This document shows positions 32,271-41,365 of a DNA stretch of 64,000 nt, in pieces. The stretch is from Hymenobacter sp. PAMC 26628 (GTDB lineage: Bacteria > Bacteroidota > Bacteroidia > Cytophagales > Hymenobacteraceae). The stretch covers positions 4,712,001-4,776,000 of the forward strand of contig NZ_CP014304.1 in the NCBI RefSeq assembly GCF_001562275.1. Direction: 5' to 3'. The notes beneath the pieces were generated by a model. It did not search any database and was not told where the DNA came from. It was given only the letters and a program-made list of their open reading frames with translations. The stretch's first letter is position 1. Every line of letters starts with the position of its first letter. The position numbers and the translations under genes are program-made.

Positions 32271-33803
32271 ATGGATTTATTTACAAACACTACTGACCTA
32301 AAAGCTTTATTTTTAGCCCTTTTCAATTGCCCCGACGAGCAGGCGGTGGAGCGAATTATTGAACGAGAGCCGGCCGTATTTGCTCAGGCTAATTGGAAGC
32401 CGCTAGGGGGCAACGAGAATATGTACGGCGTTATCGAGAATCAGCAGGCTTCGCCGATTGCGGCGCTCGTGGAGAAGCTGACTAACTCGATTGATGCCAC
32501 CCTGATGCGCAAGTACTACGAGGCGGACCTGGACCCCACGTCGGCCGCCGCGCCCCGCACGATGGACGAGGCCGTGCGGCTGTTTTACGGGGCAGCGGCG
32601 GCCAACTGGGACCTGCCGGGCTTCCGGCGGGCGCAGGCTGAGAACATACAGATTATCGCTTCGGGGTCGGTGCGGCAGCCGTCGCTCGTGCTCTACGACA
32701 ACGGCGAGGGGCAGCACCCGGCTAACTTCGAAACTACGCTGCTGTCGCTGCTGCGCGGCAATAAGAACAACGTGCATTTTGTGCAGGGCAAGTACAACAT
32801 GGGCGGCAGCGGGGCCATTGTGTTTTGTGGCCGGCATGGCTATCAGCTTATTGCCTCGCGGCGCTACGATGGTACGGGCGAGTTCGGCTTCACACTCACC
32901 CGCAAGCATCAGCTGCGGGCCGATGAGGAGAATGACAAGAAGAACACCTGGTACGAGTACTTCACGGTTGGCGGGCGCATTCCATCGTTCCCCATCACCG
33001 ACCTCGACCTGGGCCTGCACAACCGCCGGTTTACCACAGGCACCGTGCTCAAGCTGTATTCTTATAAGCTGCCGGAGGGCTCGCGCATGGTGACCCGCGA
33101 CCTGGGCCGCAGCCTCAACGAATACCTGTTTGACCCGGCGCTGCCGCTGCTCACCGTCGAAACTAAGGAGCGCTACCCCAAAGACCGAGCCCTAGAGCGG
33201 GTGCTCTACGGCCTGAAGCAGCGGCTGGAAAAGCAGGACAGCAAGTACGTGGAAACGAGCTTCACGGAAGATTTCCAGACCCGTGAGTTCGGGGCCATGC
33301 GCGTGACGTGCTACGTGTTTCGCACCAAGGTGGAGGGCAAAACGGTCAAGGAAAGCAACAAGACCATTCAGGACGAGTTTTTCAAGAACAACATGGCCGT
33401 GCTCTTCGCCATGAACGGGCAGGTCCACGGCTCCTACTCATCGGAGTTTATCACGCGGGCGCTGAAGCTCAGCCTGCTGAAAAACAGCCTGCTCATTCAC
33501 GTCGATTGCACTCACCTGCTACCCAAGTTTCGCGGCGAGCTGTTTATGGGCTCGCGCGACCGGCTGAAAGAGGGCGAGGAAACTAAGGAGCTGCGCAAGT
33601 TTCTGATGGCGCAGCTCGGCAAGCCCGGTGGCCGCCTCGCCGAGCTGGAAAAGAAGCGCAAGGATGCCATCGCCGTGGATAGCACCGATGCGCAGGACCT
33701 GCTAAAGAACGTAACCAAGAACCTCAGCTTCAACCCAGAGCTGCTGAAGCTGTTGGGTAGCACCTTTCATCGCCGCAGAAGGATATTACAAACTATAATG
33801 TAG
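32271..33803 (+). CDS. GHKL (Hsp90/MutL-type) ATPase, probably 3'-truncated
   Basis: A 510-residue protein with a Bergerat ATP-binding fold: N-box EKLTNSIDA (N72), G1 box LYDNGEGQ (D143, G145, G147) and a glycine loop GKYNMGGSG (173-181). A charged helical region follows, and the protein ends abruptly in STFHRRRRILQTIM. That basic tail overlaps the convergent GIY-YIG-like gene by 18 nt and looks unlike a natural domain end, so a 3' truncation or recombination join is suspected. Similar proteins occur in bacterial defence islands. It diverges from the small membrane pair and faces the minus-strand operon. Confidence 0.78.
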   Translation: MDLFTNTTDLKALFLALFNCPDEQAVERIIEREPAVFAQANWKPLGGNENMYGVIENQQASPIAALVEKLTNSIDATLMRKYYEADLDPTSAAAPRTMDEAVRLFYGAAAANWDLPGFRRAQAENIQIIASGSVRQPSLVLYDNGEGQHPANFETTLLSLLRGNKNNVHFVQGKYNMGGSGAIVFCGRHGYQLIASRRYDGTGEFGFTLTRKHQLRADEENDKKNTWYEYFTVGGRIPSFPITDLDLGLHNRRFTTGTVLKLYSYKLPEGSRMVTRDLGRSLNEYLFDPALPLLTVETKERYPKDRALERVLYGLKQRLEKQDSKYVETSFTEDFQTREFGAMRVTCYVFRTKVEGKTVKESNKTIQDEFFKNNMAVLFAMNGQVHGSYSSEFITRALKLSLLKNSLLIHVDCTHLLPKFRGELFMGSRDRLKEGEETKELRKFLMAQLGKPGGRLAELEKKRKDAIAVDSTDAQDLLKNVTKNLSFNPELLKLLGSTFHRRRRILQTIM

Positions 33804-34244
33804 TAGAAAATCTTCGGTTATCTGCTGTGCTAATAGTTGCACGGATAAGTCTCGGGTTCGGTCATTGTCTCGTACCCAAGAGATAATACGAAATCCTGGC
33901 CGCACTTGTCCGCGCCGCAATTGTAACGTGCGCTGAACCAAATATTCCACGGCTTCGCGGTAGGAGCTTTCAGGGCCAATAAATTCTTCTTTTACTGGTA
34001 GTAAATAAGAAGTTATTAGGAAGTCATTGAAGTCCTCTGGCTCCACGCCTAGCTTTTTGTCCATCTGTCGGCGTAATTGCCCACGACTGCGAAAATGCGC
34101 GTAGCCCCGGCCTAGGGTACCATTGGGTCCAGCGGTTTGGCCTACATACACTGCTCCGGCCAGTTTTGAAAGCCAGATATATATGTAAGCCCTGTCACGA
34201 CCGTTAAAAATATCGGCTACTTCGGTACGTACCACATTCGACAT
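33786..34244 (-). CDS. GIY-YIG-like nuclease-fold protein
   Basis: A 152-residue protein whose first half fits the GIY-YIG pattern: YIYIW (20-24) for GIY, VYVGQT (32-37) for YIG, Arg in LGRGYAHF (R46) and candidate catalytic Glu in PESSYREAVEYL (E92, E97 or E100). The spacing is close to but not identical with standard GIY-YIG enzymes, so nuclease activity is inferred. It begins 13 nt after the GHKL ATPase gene and is the last gene of the operon. Base composition is visibly AT-richer than the chromosome around it. Confidence 0.68.
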   Translation of the reverse strand: MSNVVRTEVADIFNGRDRAYIYIWLSKLAGAVYVGQTAGPNGTLGRGYAHFRSRGQLRRQMDKKLGVEPEDFNDFLITSYLLPVKEEFIGPESSYREAVEYLVQRTLQLRRGQVRPGFRIISWVRDNDRTRDLSVQLLAQQITEDFLLHYSL

Positions 34245-34257
34245 AAGCTTCTAGCGG

Positions 34258-36015
34258 CTATTCGTTGCGCGGGAGCTTATCATCAAGCTTGCCACACATA
34301 TAAGCCAGGTTGCCAGCGGCGTACTTACGAAACTCACTAGTCAATTTTTCAACCTTCTCGTCACTCAGTTTTAGACTAGGGAAGTTTTCATGAAAGAGCT
34401 TGCGGAACTGTACTTCGGCAACCGACAATTGGTGTAGAAATAACTCAAACAGCACCTGCATGTCTGAATTATTAGCGTTTTCTTCAAATAACAGCTTAGC
34501 AAAACGGTGGTAACGATTGATACGCACACAATACTCGTGTTGAGCATCATAATACGGCTCCCACAATTGATTGTCAGGCAGCGACGGCACCCGGAATATT
34601 TTAGTCAGGTAAGGATTCGGGTCGCCTTTTAGTACTTCCTCAAACTGCTCTTCCTCGGTTTTTGGGTCGCTATCAGGGCCATGCACGGCGGCTTTTATAG
34701 CCGCCGCTTGCTCAGCCTGCTGCTGCACATTGGCTTTGAAGGATTCTGCAATCTGTTCATCTACTTCCGCGCTTTTGGTAGGTGAGAGTACCGGCTGTCC
34801 CGGAAGAGTTTCGGGGGTGTTGAGATGCGCGATGATATCGTTGCTGTGACGGTTGGCATCCTGTGCTTCCGCCTCTTTCTTTAGCATGATGGCCCGATTC
34901 CATGCTTTGATACTATTACGCTTGTAGTGTTTGGTAAGGTCGAAGATGGCATCCCAAGCCTCTTCCGACAGTTTCATGGACGTTTTTTTAACGTCAATAT
35001 TGAAGACATTATCGGCCGAGTCGTCAATAAGAATACGCCCACGGAACGACCATAAATCTTGGTCGGTCTGAATCATGCCGTCAAGTGAATCAGCCCAGGC
35101 AATAAGGCGCTTGTTACGGTACACGTAGTATCCGTAATTTTTAGCGGTTATGCGATATTGGTCGCGGATTATTTTGTCCTGACCCCGGCCATCAGCAGTA
35201 AAGGTTGGCGGGTGAGGAAGCTGCGTCACTTCTAACGTGCAAACTACCCCGGTTTCTTTATCGAGCGGGATTTCAAGCGGGTGTTGCAACCACTTGACTT
35301 CGCGGCCATTCCAAGTCGCGTCGTCCATGTTGCCATGTGCCTCTTTGGTAAACAATATATCAACGGGCGCGATTTTCTTGTCTTCCAGACGAATAGTAAG
35401 TGCTCCATCGAGCATGAAGTAGTAGTAAATAACTCCTACCCGATAGCGTAGCAACTCTAACGTATCTCGCACGGACGGATGCCCTTCGCGTCGCACTTCA
35501 CCCACACGCACTATTGTACCGTGTCCATCGGCCAGATACTTCGATAATAGTGTACGGTCCTCGTCGGACAGGTCTTGACGGGTAGCGAAATACTCGTCCG
35601 TAATGCTCGGCAGCGATACTCGGTACTTAATAAATGGTGCTCCACCTCCCGGCGATGAGATTACGTCCAATTCATCACCCTGCGAAAACGCCGCCGATTT
35701 TAAACCCAATCCGAACTTCGACAGTGAATTCGAGGCATAGTTGACTTCCGACGCGCCAAGGGTTAGCGCGTTTTGAATACCAGCCTCATCCATTCCCTTC
35801 CCGTCGTCAATAATGAGGTATTCACTAACGTTGTTGCGAAGAGTGTCACGGCCCTTTACCTCTCGTTTTACTATGAGGATATCAATATTTTTTGACCCCG
35901 CAGTTACTGCATTATCAACAATATCACAAACGGCCGATTCCGGTGTATAGCCAATACGGCTAAGGCCGTACAAAACGCGACCAGGATTTATTGGCAGAAA
36001 AACAGGGGAGTTCAT
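34258..36015 (-). CDS. GHKL ATPase (MORC/Hsp90-like), island operon
   Basis: A 585-residue protein with a complete Bergerat ATPase site: N-box SAVCDIVDNAVTA (N35), G1 box IIDDGKGMDEAG (D70-M75) and G2 box SKFGLGLKSAAF (99-110). The Ser/Lys-containing second ATPase half follows (about 250-370, with FNIDVKKTSMKL), then a charged helical C-terminus. Such proteins dimerise on ATP binding and can clamp or remodel DNA. It starts 24 nt after the PAPS-reductase-like gene and is followed by the GIY-YIG gene after 13 nt. Its composition is AT-richer than flanking housekeeping genes. Confidence 0.85.
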   Translation of the reverse strand: MNSPVFLPINPGRVLYGLSRIGYTPESAVCDIVDNAVTAGSKNIDILIVKREVKGRDTLRNNVSEYLIIDDGKGMDEAGIQNALTLGASEVNYASNSLSKFGLGLKSAAFSQGDELDVISSPGGGAPFIKYRVSLPSITDEYFATRQDLSDEDRTLLSKYLADGHGTIVRVGEVRREGHPSVRDTLELLRYRVGVIYYYFMLDGALTIRLEDKKIAPVDILFTKEAHGNMDDATWNGREVKWLQHPLEIPLDKETGVVCTLEVTQLPHPPTFTADGRGQDKIIRDQYRITAKNYGYYVYRNKRLIAWADSLDGMIQTDQDLWSFRGRILIDDSADNVFNIDVKKTSMKLSEEAWDAIFDLTKHYKRNSIKAWNRAIMLKKEAEAQDANRHSNDIIAHLNTPETLPGQPVLSPTKSAEVDEQIAESFKANVQQQAEQAAAIKAAVHGPDSDPKTEEEQFEEVLKGDPNPYLTKIFRVPSLPDNQLWEPYYDAQHEYCVRINRYHRFAKLLFEENANNSDMQVLFELFLHQLSVAEVQFRKLFHENFPSLKLSDEKVEKLTSEFRKYAAGNLAYMCGKLDDKLPRNE

Positions 36016-36039
36016 CGAATTTATGAGTTTATAAAATGC

Positions 36040-37146
36040 TCAAATAAAACAGGAAGCGCAACCTACGCTTTCTTCATCCTCAAGAACGTCCAATAGGTAT
36101 ACACTTTGTGGCTGCCTAGTACGCTGCTGTTTTGCAATAGTATCAAGCTTGATTTGCCGGATACGCTCGGGCTTAATGAGGTCGGTTAGTGATTCCTCCA
36201 TCCACGTGTAGCCGTCTTTTTCGTAGGCTAGTGCTTGCTTGAATTTCTCAGGGTGCTGCTCATAGAGCCATACCCACTCAATTTTTTGCTGAAAGAAGCA
36301 GAAATAGCAGCCGGAGCGGCTGCGGGCGTACTCGCCCGTTTGGCCATCTACTTCAAAGGTGCGCTTCTCGTAGTAGGCCGGCACACCCACCCCACTTTCG
36401 CGCAGCAACCGAAAAATGTCTTCCCGAATCAGGTTCTCATCGTTGTCGAGCAAAGCAAAATCAGGAGCCTGTGCTAAAGGATAGGCCGTATCACGCAGTA
36501 GCTGAAATACTACTTGGTTAAACAGCTTCACGTCAGCATCAAGCAGTGCATTCAGCTTCTGCGGGCGGGTGAAACTCCGACTTACGGGCGCTTCGGCGAG
36601 GGCGAGTATGCGCGAGCGGGTGGCCGGCTCGCTTAGTTCGGCATAAAGTCCGCCCAAACGGGATAGGGAATCGGGTTGCAACACCCGCTGCACTACGTCT
36701 TCGCTCCAGATGTTGCGGCGAAATGGGAAGATGGACTGAATATTAGATTTGCGCGAGATGTAGCCCTCCCGGTCCTCATCGCCCCGAATGCCCACGTAGG
36801 ATACTACCGGGTCGGTGCCCACGTAGCGCTCAAACGGCTCCAATTTCAGCTTCTTGGTACACCACCGGGCACTCGACGAGGGTAGGAACCCGCCGTACAC
36901 CTGCACGAAGTGGTCGAACGAGTCTTCGGGGCTACCTGTCACCGCGTCGAGGTGCGTTATTTTCTGCCCTAGGTAGTTTTCAAGGTTACTAATGAGGGTG
37001 TAGGTTTCTGGTAATTCCTTGCCCGTGTCGCAGAAATAGTAATCCATTTCCAGCTCGGGGTGGCGGTGGCGCAGGTAGATAGCCAGCGCGGCGCTGTCTT
37101 TGCCGCCCGAAATACCTAACACATGCCGAAGTGGCTTATTCTTCAT
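36040..37146 (-). CDS. PAPS reductase-family (DndC/BrxP-like) protein
   Basis: A 368-residue protein. Its N-type ATP pyrophosphatase loop is ISGGKDSAAL (SGGKDS at 13-18), and it continues YYFCDTGKELPETY and a Cys-bearing block ARWCTKKLK (C96). Late cysteines C280 and C283 (GCYFCFF) and C363 and C366 (CASCFI, the very C-terminus) could hold an iron-sulfur cluster, as in DndC, which moves sulfur onto the DNA backbone. It is shorter than DndC (about 500 residues). It overlaps the preceding ATPase gene by 11 nt. A sulfur-transfer role on nucleic acid is an inference; simple sulfate assimilation is unlikely given the neighbours. Confidence 0.85.
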   Translation of the reverse strand: MKNKPLRHVLGISGGKDSAALAIYLRHRHPELEMDYYFCDTGKELPETYTLISNLENYLGQKITHLDAVTGSPEDSFDHFVQVYGGFLPSSSARWCTKKLKLEPFERYVGTDPVVSYVGIRGDEDREGYISRKSNIQSIFPFRRNIWSEDVVQRVLQPDSLSRLGGLYAELSEPATRSRILALAEAPVSRSFTRPQKLNALLDADVKLFNQVVFQLLRDTAYPLAQAPDFALLDNDENLIREDIFRLLRESGVGVPAYYEKRTFEVDGQTGEYARSRSGCYFCFFQQKIEWVWLYEQHPEKFKQALAYEKDGYTWMEESLTDLIKPERIRQIKLDTIAKQQRTRQPQSVYLLDVLEDEESVGCASCFI

Positions 37147-40100
37147 CGGATAGTTGCTCCTGTAATAGTCGGGCCAAGATAACCCGGTTTCGTGATTTGT
37201 CCGGCCCTAGCAACGCTCGAATACTTTCTTCTACTTCAGCATCGGCTGTGCGAGCAGCGCTCGCAAGCTTAGGCCGACGGATAATAAGTTTTTTCTCTGT
37301 TTCTCCAAACGCCGCTATGCTGATACGGAAGAAATCTTCTACGTCTGGATTAAATTCATGCTGCCGCTGTACAAGGTCATTAAGGTTATCCAATTCGTGT
37401 ACAGACTGCTGAAATTTATCCTGAAACCGCGTTTCGTCAGCATCGGTGAAATCAGCTAGGCTTTTACTCAACAGCGCATTGGCCATCGAATTTAACCAAG
37501 CATCTCGGTCATCAAGCCGCGACATCAAGCGCTGCTGAAACTGCCGTAGCCCCTCCGGTAGCTGCGCCGGACTGAGGCCCCGAAAACGGTCCTGCAACTG
37601 CCTCTTATACTGCGCAAATTCGGGCTCAGTAGCTGCTACCTCGTGGGCAATAAACTCTTCGAGGCGTTGCAACAAAGTGGGGTAGGCTTGCCGCAGGCGG
37701 GCAATGGCATCTTGCAGCGTCCTTACGTAGCGCTCGCGCATGGCCGCATCGCGCTGAAGCTCTAGCCGGTTGAAGCCTAACGCGCCCGGAAACTGCTCGA
37801 AAAAAGCCGCTTCCGGGTCTTTGGCAACAGCAATAGTTTCGCGCAGCCGCTGCGTAGTGGCCGAAAGCTTGGTTGTCTTCTTAGCGTAAGCTGGCAATTG
37901 CTTATAAAAAGCCAGAAACGGCTTGATGGATTCGATAAAGCTGCTGTTCGACATCTGCTCGGCGGGCGCAAGCTCCAGCAACTCGCGGTACTCGTTGAAC
38001 AGCGCCAGCTTTTCGGGCAGCAGCGAGAACGCCTTCACTGTGTACAGGGCCGGGTTCTTGGTAAACAAGTCCACTACGTCAGCCGTGAGGTCAGGAATGT
38101 AGCGGCCCTGCTCACCGTAGAGCGCAAACTCGTGGCGCTTCATAAACAGGAACACCGGCACCCAGAAGTCCACGAAGCCTTGCTTGAGCTTAAAGGGCTT
38201 AGCTGTGAGCATGTCCATTAGCTCACGCACCTTGAGGTGCCCGTCCTGCGAACGCTGCAAAAACGCCTCCGACGCTTCCCAAAGGGGTAAGAAAGTAGTG
38301 TTGGTGGGCGCGGTCAGGGTGTACTCGCCGCCCAATATCCGGTGCATCCCGGTTTCCTTGAGCAGCGAGAGGTAGATGGTTTTTTCGGGCGGGAAGTTTT
38401 TAGCGGGGAAATCCAGCTCAGCATACTGCCACTTCTCAAACAAAGCCCGAATGAAGTTCTTGCGGGCCGTGAGGATGGGCACCGACAAATTGGTGCGGTT
38501 GACCAGCTCGCTCCGGTAGGCAGGCGTGGCCGGGTACACCTCGTGGGCAATGGCCGACAGGCAGCGGTTGAAGGCCCGGCGGCCCTCAAAGGCGGTGGCC
38601 GCCTGCCCGTTGAAAAACCAGGTGATGTTGCCGTCGGCAGCGTACAGGCTATCGAGCACGTAGTGGCGCAGCAGGGCATCTTGGTGCTCCAGAATGCCAT
38701 CTAGCTCGCGCACGGCAATGCGGTCGCCCAGGTTTTGGTCGCGCACCTTGGCCACCTTGTCGCGCTCCCGGATGAGCCGCTTTATCTCGCCCGCCCGCCG
38801 GTAGATGCCGTAGAGCGTGGCCGTGCGCCGCTCGCCCACCGTGCGCCGCAGCGTTTCTTCGGTAATGGTATCCGAGAAAATAAGGTTGATGAAGCCATCT
38901 ACTTCACCCTCCGGCTCATCGAGCAGCACATGGTCGGTCATGCGCACCTCAAAAATGCGCGGCGTGCCCACCTCAAACGACACCTGCTTGGCCGGAATGT
39001 AGGGAAAATCGAAGAAGCCGCTCAGCCGCGTGGCCACGTCCGTGACCTGCTCCACGAGGGTGCCGGCCTCGTCAATGGCCAGCTCAATATCGAGCGAAGT
39101 GCCCTCAAACAGGATGTAGCTGTTTTTGTGGGCCACGAAGCGCACGATTTGCTGCGTTTGCAGCGTCCGCAGCGCGTTGGCTACGGCGGGCACGCCCAGG
39201 CTCGTCTGCGCGTACACTTCCAGAAACTCGGCGCTGATTTCGGCCCCAGCCGGCGCGAAGATGGTGAGCAGCCCAATGGTTTTGACCAGCTGCCGGGCCG
39301 CGTCGAGGTCGGCCTGCTGCTCGAAGTGTTTGCTGAGCCGGTCGAGTGAGTCGCGGATGATGGCCCACTGCGCGAAGTTGGGATTGAAGCGCGAGGAAAG
39401 CAGGGCGTAGTAGTGGTAGCTCAGGTAGTCGTACACCCGGCTCACGCTGTAGTAGGTGCCGCTTGCCGCGCTTTGCTCCAGGCCCAGGTAGTCGTTGGCC
39501 CGCAGGAACGAAAACAACGAGCGCTCGTTTTGCCCGTAGCGTTGCAGGGCCTGCACCAGCACGGCGGCAGCCAGCAGGTCGAGCGGCCACAGCCGGCGCT
39601 GCATCTCGGCCGTGAAGTAGTCGCGCAGCGGAAACACCTGCGCCTGCGCAATGGCCGCGAGTAGCCGCTCGTTGGTGGCGGGGTCGGGGGCGGTGGGCAG
39701 TTCATTGGTAGCCAGCTGCTCAGCAGCAAGCAGTAACAGCTGCTCCACCGGCTCGTTGAAGGTCAGCTCCTTGAGGCGGCCCTTCACCTTTTCCCATTCC
39801 AGGCGCTGCGGGCGGCTCAGCCCCACGGCGTAGGCGCTCACGTCTTGGTGGGCGGTGGTGAGCAGCAGCACGTGCTTGGTGGCATCGTTGGTATACTCGG
39901 CCAGCTCCTGAATGAAGTACAGCTCCTGCTCGGGGTTTTCGCGGGCCGCGTGTTCCAGAAACTTCCCAAACTCGTCCAGCACCAGCACGAGTAGGCCCGG
40001 CGCGTGGGCGCGATAGTGGGCCTCGATGCCGGCCAGAATCTCGGGCGTGGGCGTAGCGGCTGAGCCGCCCGGCACGAAGCGCTGCGCAAATACCTCGCGC

Positions 40101-40390
40101 AGCGACACATACTGCCCCACAAACTGCTCAAACCGCGCCGGCCGGCCCGTCAGCGGGTCGCCATCGGCCGCGAAGTAAGTTTGCTGCCCGGTCAGGGTTT
40201 GGCAGAAGGCCCACAGAAAGGCCGACTTGCCCGTGCCATAGGCTCCCACGATATTGAAGCAGTGCGTGCCCGTGCGGTAGTTGGCACCCAGTTGCCGGTA
40301 CACGAGCTGCGCGTTGGGCGTGGGCAGATAATTGAGCGGCTGCGCCGCGTCGCGCACAATGTTGACGGAAGGGCTAAACGGTTTGGCCAT
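37136..40390 (-). CDS. Large P-loop ATPase (BrxC/PglY-like)
   Basis: A 1084-residue protein with Walker A at 49-56 (VGAYGTGKSAFLW) and Walker B at about 133-140 (LLVLVLDEFGKF). A sensor-like strand KHVLLLTTAHQD follows. The long remainder is helical and charged, without a clear catalytic motif. Size, the ATPase at the extreme N-terminus and its place before a PAPS reductase-like gene recall the BREX ATPase BrxC, especially the type 4 form paired with BrxP. It overlaps both neighbours (17 nt with DUF4007, 11 nt with the PAPS reductase-like gene). DndD-like SMC coiled-coil architecture is not seen. Confidence 0.75.
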   Translation of the reverse strand: MAKPFSPSVNIVRDAAQPLNYLPTPNAQLVYRQLGANYRTGTHCFNIVGAYGTGKSAFLWAFCQTLTGQQTYFAADGDPLTGRPARFEQFVGQYVSLREVFAQRFVPGGSAATPTPEILAGIEAHYRAHAPGLLVLVLDEFGKFLEHAARENPEQELYFIQELAEYTNDATKHVLLLTTAHQDVSAYAVGLSRPQRLEWEKVKGRLKELTFNEPVEQLLLLAAEQLATNELPTAPDPATNERLLAAIAQAQVFPLRDYFTAEMQRRLWPLDLLAAAVLVQALQRYGQNERSLFSFLRANDYLGLEQSAASGTYYSVSRVYDYLSYHYYALLSSRFNPNFAQWAIIRDSLDRLSKHFEQQADLDAARQLVKTIGLLTIFAPAGAEISAEFLEVYAQTSLGVPAVANALRTLQTQQIVRFVAHKNSYILFEGTSLDIELAIDEAGTLVEQVTDVATRLSGFFDFPYIPAKQVSFEVGTPRIFEVRMTDHVLLDEPEGEVDGFINLIFSDTITEETLRRTVGERRTATLYGIYRRAGEIKRLIRERDKVAKVRDQNLGDRIAVRELDGILEHQDALLRHYVLDSLYAADGNITWFFNGQAATAFEGRRAFNRCLSAIAHEVYPATPAYRSELVNRTNLSVPILTARKNFIRALFEKWQYAELDFPAKNFPPEKTIYLSLLKETGMHRILGGEYTLTAPTNTTFLPLWEASEAFLQRSQDGHLKVRELMDMLTAKPFKLKQGFVDFWVPVFLFMKRHEFALYGEQGRYIPDLTADVVDLFTKNPALYTVKAFSLLPEKLALFNEYRELLELAPAEQMSNSSFIESIKPFLAFYKQLPAYAKKTTKLSATTQRLRETIAVAKDPEAAFFEQFPGALGFNRLELQRDAAMRERYVRTLQDAIARLRQAYPTLLQRLEEFIAHEVAATEPEFAQYKRQLQDRFRGLSPAQLPEGLRQFQQRLMSRLDDRDAWLNSMANALLSKSLADFTDADETRFQDKFQQSVHELDNLNDLVQRQHEFNPDVEDFFRISIAAFGETEKKLIIRRPKLASAARTADAEVEESIRALLGPDKSRNRVILARLLQEQLSDEE

Positions 40391-41264
40391 AGTGTTCCTG
40401 CATGATGGCGGCCACGTCGAGCAGCTCGCGCTTAAGGGTCAGCACGCGGTTGCCCGCCGTGCTAGAGTAGATAATGGCCGTTGGAAACCGGGCTATCATC
40501 TCCTCGATTTTAGTAAATAAGCCGGCCGAGTTAAGGGCGAATACCAGGCCCGGCGAGTCAGGGGCCACTTCGAGGTCGGTGAAGCTGATGTTGTCGCCCC
40601 AGGCCGGGTTTTCCAAAATCACGCGCAGCACCACGGGCCAGGGCAGCTCGGGCCGCTCCAGGTTTTCGATGTGGTAGCGCACCCCCTCATCGGTATTGCT
40701 GATGGTGAGCAGCCCCAGGTCTTGCAGCAGGCCGTTCGATTCCTCCTCAATATCCACCTTATCCGAGCGGCCACTTTTGCCCGAGGGCGCGTAGCTGCGC
40801 AAGCACACGGTCAGGTCCGAGTCCAGGGTATTGTCATTAATCGAGGAGCTGCGCTCGGCGCACTTGCGCACAATAAACTGCCGCAGTTGCGCCCGGTTGA
40901 AGGAAAAACCTTCCTTGCGCAGCTCGTTGAATACGAAATGGTAGAGCGAAGCCCGGCCGGTGCGCACCAGCAGGTAGTGCAGGTACCACACGGTCGCCTC
41001 GCTTTCCACGTAGGGGTCGAGTCCGGTGGCGGCCAGCAGCTCGTGGGCCACCGGCAGCAGCTCGTCATTTTCGTTGGCCAGCCCAAAGGCCCGCAGCCAG
41101 TAGCGAATGGCCGTTACCATATTCTTGCCTACCCCCAACCGCACCACCGCGTCGGCATCGTTGAAGCCGCCGCCTTCCTGCACGAAGTCGTAGCCTTTTT
41201 TCAGCCAGCTATTGCGGCAGAGAAAGGTGTCATGGCCCTGAAATAAGAGACGGGAAGCAAGCAT
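40374..41264 (-). CDS. DUF4007 protein
   Basis: A 296-residue protein of the DUF4007 family, recognised from its N-terminus LFQGHDTFLCRNSWLKKGYD and the segment DADAVVRLGVGKNMVTAIRY. The middle region looks like a winged-helix or helical DNA-contact domain. The family is found beside PAPS reductase-like and ATPase genes in accessory islands; its role is not established. The start at 41264 follows a promoter-like element by 15 nt. It is the first gene of the overlapping set, so it may be a regulator or target-recognition subunit. Confidence 0.78.
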   Translation of the reverse strand: MLASRLLFQGHDTFLCRNSWLKKGYDFVQEGGGFNDADAVVRLGVGKNMVTAIRYWLRAFGLANENDELLPVAHELLAATGLDPYVESEATVWYLHYLLVRTGRASLYHFVFNELRKEGFSFNRAQLRQFIVRKCAERSSSINDNTLDSDLTVCLRSYAPSGKSGRSDKVDIEEESNGLLQDLGLLTISNTDEGVRYHIENLERPELPWPVVLRVILENPAWGDNISFTDLEVAPDSPGLVFALNSAGLFTKIEEMIARFPTAIIYSSTAGNRVLTLKRELLDVAAIMQEHYGQTV

Positions 41265-41279
41265 GGCGGCGTTTTTCTG

Positions 41280-41287
41280 CGAAGGTA
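41280..41287 (-). promoter_or_regulatory. TAnnTTTG-like element before DUF4007
   Basis: TACCTTCG on the minus strand, one base off TAnnTTTG, 15 nt before the ATG. It is the likely promoter of the five-gene island operon. Confidence 0.45.
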
Positions 41288-41365
41288 CGCCGGGCGCTGG
41301 GGGCACTTTGGGCCGGAAATCGGCGGGGTTGGCTAAGCCACTGACTCTGAAAAGCTGCCGGTTGT

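Noticed and set aside
36040..37146. Sulfate-assimilation PAPS reductase (CysH)
   Set aside because: The late paired cysteines, extra length and tight overlap with the large ATPase gene fit the DndC/BrxP group better; no sulfate genes are adjacent.
33786..41264. Calling the island a standard Dnd, Ssp or BREX type 4 system
   Set aside because: Only the PAPS reductase-like and ATPase parts fit; the defining partners (DndA, DndB, DndE, SspB, PglZ, BrxL) are not found in the window.
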